Assembly: GCA_026168455.1 (NCBI GenBank)
Contig: CM047426.1
Span: 82,425,986 to 82,489,985 of the forward strand
Length of the DNA stretch: 64,000 nucleotides
Reading direction: 5' to 3'
From: Theocolax elegans
Lineage: Eukaryota; Arthropoda; Insecta; Hymenoptera; Cerocephalidae
Position numbers and translations under genes: made by a program. Positions 59,091-64,000 of this stretch are shown piece by piece (positions within the stretch are counted from its first letter, which is position 1; the number at the start of each line of letters is the position of its first letter). Under the pieces are notes generated by a model. It had not been told where the DNA came from, did no database searches, and was given only the letters and a program-made list of their open reading frames with translations.

Positions 59091-61140
59091 AATGTTGAAC
59101 CACTCGTAATCAGTTGAATGATCACCGACCCTCCGCTTACCATCAATTATTGTCCTTCGTCAAAAAAAGGAAAAAAAAGGAAAAGAAACGATCAGCTACA
59201 TGTAGACAGATCGAGGGAAAGTGAAACGTCATCCCAAATCGCATCGGTCTTTGGTAGGCGCCAGAGTTACGCACGCGATCCTCCAGAAACAAGACTTATA
59301 TAAACGAACGAGAGAACTACATATTTCCTCTTTAGTCAGGCAAACCCACTTAACGAGGAGTCGCGGGTGGAGAGAGAAATATCATCCCCCATTTTACGTG
59401 CACATCTTTCTCATTCTTTCTTTGCGTACTCGTCACGCATCTTCGTGAATGAGTCGACGGAAAACAAGACACGTGCCTTCTTCTTCTTTTCTTCTTCTTC
59501 TTCTTCTTCGGTATCTAGTTAATTTTTTTTCGTTTCTATCACGTGTGCATTTTTTATTTTACTGGCTGCCTTATTTATCGTTGATTCAGCTTGATTTTTC
59601 ACGTTGCTCGTTTGATTAAAGGATTAAATTTATATAGATACCAGTTGTCTATTTATATACACGTTTACACAAAAGTTGAAAAGATCGGCTTTTGTAATAA
59701 AAGCATCCGCGCGTAGGTTTACATAGATTTAATTTAAGTTTAATTTAATTAGCGGAAGAGGTAAACTATCCATTTGGTACACGAAAAGGTTATATGCTAA
59801 ATCTAATTAAACTCGCTGATCCAAAGGAATCCGCGTTGCTTTTTCTCCCATCAAGCACGAAATCTCTCCTCGTAAGCTTTCGAATTTTAAGATCCGAATC
59901 GTACGAAACAAAAGCACACGAGTTTCTCGTTAGAAAAAGCGTGAAAGCGATATATACATACAATTTATATATATATATATACACGTACACACAAGCCTCG
60001 ACCTTTCCTCGAGTTCTCTTTTTGTCTCCTCTTTCACGCGGCTTCGTTCGCACTTCCATTATCGTCCCTCTCCAATTATAGTCAGAGGGAGCCAAGAACC
60101 AGGAGAGAAAGTGGGAGGGAAGGAGGGAGGGAGAGAGGGAAAAAGAAAGGTTTCGTTGCCTCCCTCGCGGCATCCTCTTCTTTTATTTCCCGAGGCCGGA
60201 AGCTGACGTCAGGTGGGTTGACGCGCGGGCGCGGGCGCGTGCACTTGCAGTTTCATTGTTATTCCGCTCCTAGTTCAATTTGTCGAGTCTCTTGCGCGCC
60301 ACCTCGCGTATATAACGATCGGGGGGAGGCTTCAGTTCTTTTTCTCTTTTTCTCTTTCTCTCTTTCTCTCTTCCTTTTTCTCCTTCTCTTTCTCTTTCGT
60401 TCCTAGAGAACAGGAAAAGGTCGTGGATGGAAGAATTGACGCGAAGAGAAACGAGACGCGGAGAATTGTACGTGCGACGCGACGTCAAGGGACATTGACG
60501 CATCCGCTGATAGTAATAATAATAATGAGAACGTCGATGCTCTTGTTAAGCAATTTTCTTTTTCCGTTTTTTTTCTACGTTCCTTTACATCGACCTCTTC
60601 TCTCTCTCCCTCTCTCCCTCTCCGTCTGTCTTTCTCTTTCTATATATACCTCTACAGTTTCCTTCAATACATTTCCTATAGCATTTTCATTTTATTTTCG
60701 AAGGCGTGGAGGACTTTACATAACTTTATTATCGATAATAACGAACTAAGAGTTTTTCCAATATATTTCGATTTAATTTAGAATGAATGATTTTTATTTG
60801 TGCAAAGTGCAGTTACATACTTTTACTTTTTTCAATATCCTATAAGAATAATAAATTGTTGATAGGGAAAGCGCAGTGAATTAAATTGAATTAATTAACC
60901 CAACTATCGATTCGTTTCAACTTTTAAATTTGAGTATTTAAGAATTTATTAAATGTCATATAAAATTTGAATTTAACTTTCAATTCCTCTCAATTATACA
61001 GTTATAGTGCAATACGTTCCATAATTATATGCTTGCTTCATCTTGCATGTGATTTTTCTATAACGTATATTTATACTCAAAGTATTACGTGAATTGCAAT
61101 TTTAAACATACTGATAGTTTTAACGGGTTGAGGCAAATCT
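59091..61140. other. Non-coding stretch with GC-rich, pyrimidine-rich patches (59100-60660)
   Basis: It contains a TTC tract (59477-59509), TATA repeat DNA near 59949-59982, a GCGCGGGCGCGGGCGCG run (about 60222-60239) and CT tracts (about 60338-60402 and 60597-60645). Open frames of up to 127 codons are simple-sequence driven. No gene is recognised. From 60740 to the LTR the DNA is AT-rich. Confidence 0.35.
59477..59509. repeat. (TTC)n trinucleotide tract
   Basis: A TTC/CTT run with one TTTT interruption. Confidence 0.8.
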
Positions 61141-61141
61141 T

Positions 61142-61674
61142 GTTGTATAGAATAATTAATAATAAAACAACAGATCAAATTTTTCGTGTTGATCGCAGCA
61201 AGGCTTTAGCAGTACTCGTCTTTTCTTTTTCAAAAACTCCCTTTTGTTTTATTACCGCTTAATCATCCAACTTCCGATCGTTCATAAAATTAAAGAATTA
61301 TTCGAAACAAAACTGAATCGCGTAAAAGTGTAAAATTCGAATACAACCGGCAGCATGGCGACCCCGAGTAGAACGTTTTACCGTCTCTCGTGTACGCATT
61401 TCCTTTTAGTTTTAGGACATTCGAGGCCTCGGAATGAACCGAGCACACGTTGCTTCGAGGTCATGTGACAAATATCACATACACACATGGAAGTGGTTCA
61501 AATCTTACCCTTGTATAAAAAATGTATTTATTTAATTTTTTGTTTAAGTTTTTAAACTGCTAAAAACTTTAAATCAACAATTTATTAACAAATCAATTTG
61601 AAACAATATTTGCAAGAACAATAATACAATAAATAGAATATTTGATTTACAACAATAACATTTGATTCGATACA
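61142..61674 (-). mobile_element. 3' LTR of the BEL/Pao retrotransposon (right edge clear, left edge provisional)
   Basis: Immediately after the polypurine tract the - strand sequence starts TGTATCGAATC, as LTRs start with TG. The provisional end is the ATACAACA word near 61142, giving a TGT...ACA unit of about 530 bp, with an AATAAAAC polyadenylation-like word inside. The other LTR lies outside the window, so neither the end nor a target duplication can be confirmed. Confidence 0.45.
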
Positions 61675-61685
61675 TTCTCCCCCTT
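61675..61685 (-). other. Polypurine tract of the retrotransposon
   Basis: AAGGGGGAGAA on the - strand lies 24 bp after the pol stop codon and directly before the TG of the LTR. This is the position and composition expected for the primer of plus-strand DNA synthesis. Confidence 0.65.
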
Positions 61686-61709
61686 GTACAAAATTCAAAA
61701 ATTTTGTAC

Positions 61710-64000
61710 CTAATTTTCGCTCATTAATTTAATTAATTTTTGTGTTGGCCGAGTAAAAACACCTGTCGATGTGCGCACTTTAACGACTCGTACTTCCCCG
61801 TCTTTATTAGGATAAATTTCACAAATTGTACCTTTTTTCCAATTATTACGATGTGCCTGCCAATCTATAATTAAAACTAAGTCACCAACTTTAAGTTTTT
61901 CGCCAGATGTTAACCATTTTTGTCTCGATTGTAAATTAGGAACGTATTCTCGTAACCATCGTCTCCAGAACGCATCCGCGAAATTTTGAGCTATTTTCCA
62001 CTGATTTCTCGGATTAATCGACCGCGATTCATAAACATCAATTTTTAATTCTCCTGATGACGAGCCTATAAGAAAATGATTAGGCGTTAAAGCCTCATTA
62101 TCACGCGGATCTACCGATATGTGCGTAAGTGGTCGAGAATTCACGCAATGTTCAATTTCGGTTAACAAAGTTTGTAATACTTCCTCGGCAGGAGTTTGTT
62201 CATGTAATACAACATTTAACGCATTTTTTACCGACTTTATGAGACGCTCCCATGCTCCTCCCATATGCGGAGCCTCCGGAGGATTGAAAACCCATTTAAT
62301 TCTTCGAGATGCTGCAAAATTTTCTAATTTATTTGAATCAATTTTTGAAATAGCCTCATTCAGTTCTTTACTAGCACAACGAAAATTAGTAGCATTATCG
62401 CTATACATAAATTGTGGAGAGCCCCTTCTAGCTGCTAATCTTTTTAAAGCTAAAATAGCTGAACTTGAACTTAAACTATGCGCTAATTCTACGTGTATCG
62501 CGCGAACAGTGAGGCAAGTAAAAAGAACTCCCCAGCGTTTTTCTCGTCTTCGGCCTATCTTGACGAACATCGGTCCGAAATAATCTACACCACAATGTGT
62601 AAATGGGCGCTCTTTATATGCTAAACGACATTTCGGTAAAGCAGACATTAAAGTATCTTGCGGCTTTCCACGCTGTATTCTACAAACTACACATTTACTT
62701 ATGATTGTTCGAATACAATTTCTTAACCCCAGAATATAAAATTTTTGTCGAATTTCATTAATGACGGCATCTTTGTTTCCATGAAAAAATTTTTTATGGT
62801 ATTCAACAATCAATAATTTTGTTGCGGGATGTTTTGAATCCAAAATTATTGGGTTGCTCTCAAAAATTGCGTTACATACATCTGTTACACGTCCCTTAAC
62901 TCTCAAAAGCCCATTTTCATCAATAAAAGGCATTAAATGTAATAACCTACTTTTTTTATCAATCGCTTTGAAATTACGTAAGTTTAATAATTCGTTTGCG
63001 AAAGAATCCGATTGAACTACGCGAAATATATAAAATTCCGCCAAGCTTTGAGTGTCGACAGCGTCGTGAATTTTTTTTACATTACGCCAACGATCGAAAA
63101 AATTACGAACACGTCGAGCTACCGTAAGTAATCCTTTCCAACCCAAAATTCTCGCTGTATAGGGTAATTCAATAGTCATCGCATTTAAAACATTAACCAA
63201 ACCTTTTCTCATTTCTAATTTGTCAATATTTATTTTCTCTTTTGTACTTAATTCTCTTTCTTTTGGCCATAAATTTTCTGGATTTTTCAAAAAATTCGGC
63301 CCTAAAAACCAACGACATTCGGGATTTAACTCATTACCTGTCCAACGCGTAGCATCATCAGCTGGGTTATCAGCTGATGGTACCCATCTCCACTCAGAAC
63401 TTTTTGTTAGTTCGCCTATTTCACCTAACCTATTCGCGACAAAAACGTGCCGCGTACGAGGTTCCGATTTAATCCACTGAATAACTGTACTTGAATCGGT
63501 CCAGAAAAAACGTTTGGATATCTTAAGTGTCGTTTCCTTTTCTACTTCGCGCGATAAACGAGCACCTAATAATGCTGCTTGTAGCTCTAACCGTGGGACA
63601 GACAATGGTTTAAGAGGTGCGATTCTGGATTTTGCCATAACAAGAGATGTATGAGCAGTAATATTATTATAAATAAAACGTAAATAAACAGTTGTAGCAT
63701 AAGCTCTTAAACTCGCGTCACAAAATGTATGCATTTCTACATAAATGGGTTGCGTTTTTAACAAAGTATAACATCGAGGTATTTTAAGCTCTTGCATTTT
63801 ATGTAAAAACTTTAACCATGATTTCCAATTCTCAAATTCTTCGTCACGTAAACAATCATCCCAAGCAATCCCACTCCGACATATTTCTTGCATTAATATT
63901 TTAGATTTTATTGTATACGGAGCGAGGAAACCTAAAGGATCAAAAATCGACATTGTGACTCGTAAGTACTCTCTTTTAGTCGGTTTTCTGTCGCTGTTTA
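61710..64000 (-). CDS. BEL/Pao-type retrotransposon pol polyprotein, C-terminal part (5' end beyond the window)
   Basis: An uninterrupted frame runs from the window edge to TAG at 61710-61712. Numbering from the first Met (63953; the frame continues at least 15 codons upstream), SIFDPLGFLAPYTI at 2-15 is the connection region that follows reverse transcriptase in BEL/Pao elements. RNase H shows D79 in FCDAS, E123 in LELQA, D153 in WTDSS and the NPADD word at 196-200. The integrase has an HHCC zinc finger (H386, H391, C421, C424), the DDE triad D457 (VDYFG), D519 (SDNATNF) and E569 (GAWER), and a C-terminal domain (LKVGDLVLI at 687-695, then VVKVRTSTG). No stop or frameshift interrupts it, so the insertion is probably young. 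Gag, protease and most of the reverse transcriptase lie outside the window. The + strand frames at 62119-62583 and 63220-63480 are shadows. Confidence 0.93.
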   Translation of the reverse strand, partial: NSDRKPTKREYLRVTMSIFDPLGFLAPYTIKSKILMQEICRSGIAWDDCLRDEEFENWKSWLKFLHKMQELKIPRCYTLLKTQPIYVEMHTFCDASLRAYATTVYLRFIYNNITAHTSLVMAKSRIAPLKPLSVPRLELQAALLGARLSREVEKETTLKISKRFFWTDSSTVIQWIKSEPRTRHVFVANRLGEIGELTKSSEWRWVPSADNPADDATRWTGNELNPECRWFLGPNFLKNPENLWPKERELSTKEKINIDKLEMRKGLVNVLNAMTIELPYTARILGWKGLLTVARRVRNFFDRWRNVKKIHDAVDTQSLAEFYIFRVVQSDSFANELLNLRNFKAIDKKSRLLHLMPFIDENGLLRVKGRVTDVCNAIFESNPIILDSKHPATKLLIVEYHKKFFHGNKDAVINEIRQKFYILGLRNCIRTIISKCVVCRIQRGKPQDTLMSALPKCRLAYKERPFTHCGVDYFGPMFVKIGRRREKRWGVLFTCLTVRAIHVELAHSLSSSSAILALKRLAARRGSPQFMYSDNATNFRCASKELNEAISKIDSNKLENFAASRRIKWVFNPPEAPHMGGAWERLIKSVKNALNVVLHEQTPAEEVLQTLLTEIEHCVNSRPLTHISVDPRDNEALTPNHFLIGSSSGELKIDVYESRSINPRNQWKIAQNFADAFWRRWLREYVPNLQSRQKWLTSGEKLKVGDLVLIIDWQAHRNNWKKGTICEIYPNKDGEVRVVKVRTSTGVFTRPTQKLIKLMSEN

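Noticed and set aside
61488..61508. B-box-like word GGTTCAAATCTTACC on the + strand
   Set aside because: No A box at the right spacing; it lies inside the LTR region of the retrotransposon.
62119..63480. + strand frames of 154 and 86 codons
   Set aside because: Shadows of the retrotransposon pol gene on the opposite strand.

Overview
The window looks like nuclear DNA of an insect. It is strongly AT-rich, has introns with GT/AG borders, polyadenylation signals, many (GA)n, (CT)n and (CA)n microsatellites, CpG-rich GC patches in AT-rich surroundings, miniature inverted-repeat elements and an arthropod-type BEL/Pao retrotransposon. A bee, ant or wasp is my best guess from overall texture, but no gene here proves it.

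Layout. 1-9.1 kb has no recognisable gene; it holds a small TTAA-flanked inverted-repeat element (3879-4003) and a GC-rich patch (5460-5800). 9.2-14.8 kb holds the clearest gene, on the + strand: seven coding exons for a secreted protein with six predicted cystine-knot (knottin-like) modules followed by a long Thr/Gln/Gly/Ser/Glu-rich 8-residue repeat (TTQGSGEQ, 24-bp period). Every intron is phase 0 and splits a knot between its first and second cysteine. The coding sequence as given is broken by a frameshift in exon 3 and by many one-base indels in the repeat. The splice sites and knot cysteines are intact, and the indel pattern suggests assembly error more than gene death. An antisense, exon-like open segment with a related Cys-Asn...Trp...Arg-Cys-Thr motif lies in its largest intron.

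17.6-19.4 kb is a GC-rich promoter and 5' leader region with a candidate TATA/initiator pair, a (CT)n tract and a C-rich quadruplex candidate. It leads to one short coding exon (19253-19367) that encodes a signal-peptide-like start and ends in a donor site. No convincing further exon follows, so 19.4-61 kb is probably a very long first intron and/or intergenic DNA. That stretch holds GC-rich patches with GA/CT tracts (candidate regulatory modules) and several non-autonomous repeats: a 620-bp foldback (22004-22625), a nested cluster of three inverted-repeat elements (about 40819-42212), a 200-bp hairpin element (45191-45393), a 420-bp element with imperfect terminal repeats (52453-52871) and two tRNA-like SINE relics (20231-20312 and 53641-53725).

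The right end (61.1-64 kb) is a BEL/Pao LTR retrotransposon on the - strand. It has an intact reverse-transcriptase tail, RNase H and integrase, then a polypurine tract and the start of its 3' LTR. Its 5' part lies beyond the window edge.

All calls come from reading the sequence. No database search, RNA evidence or folding calculation was available.
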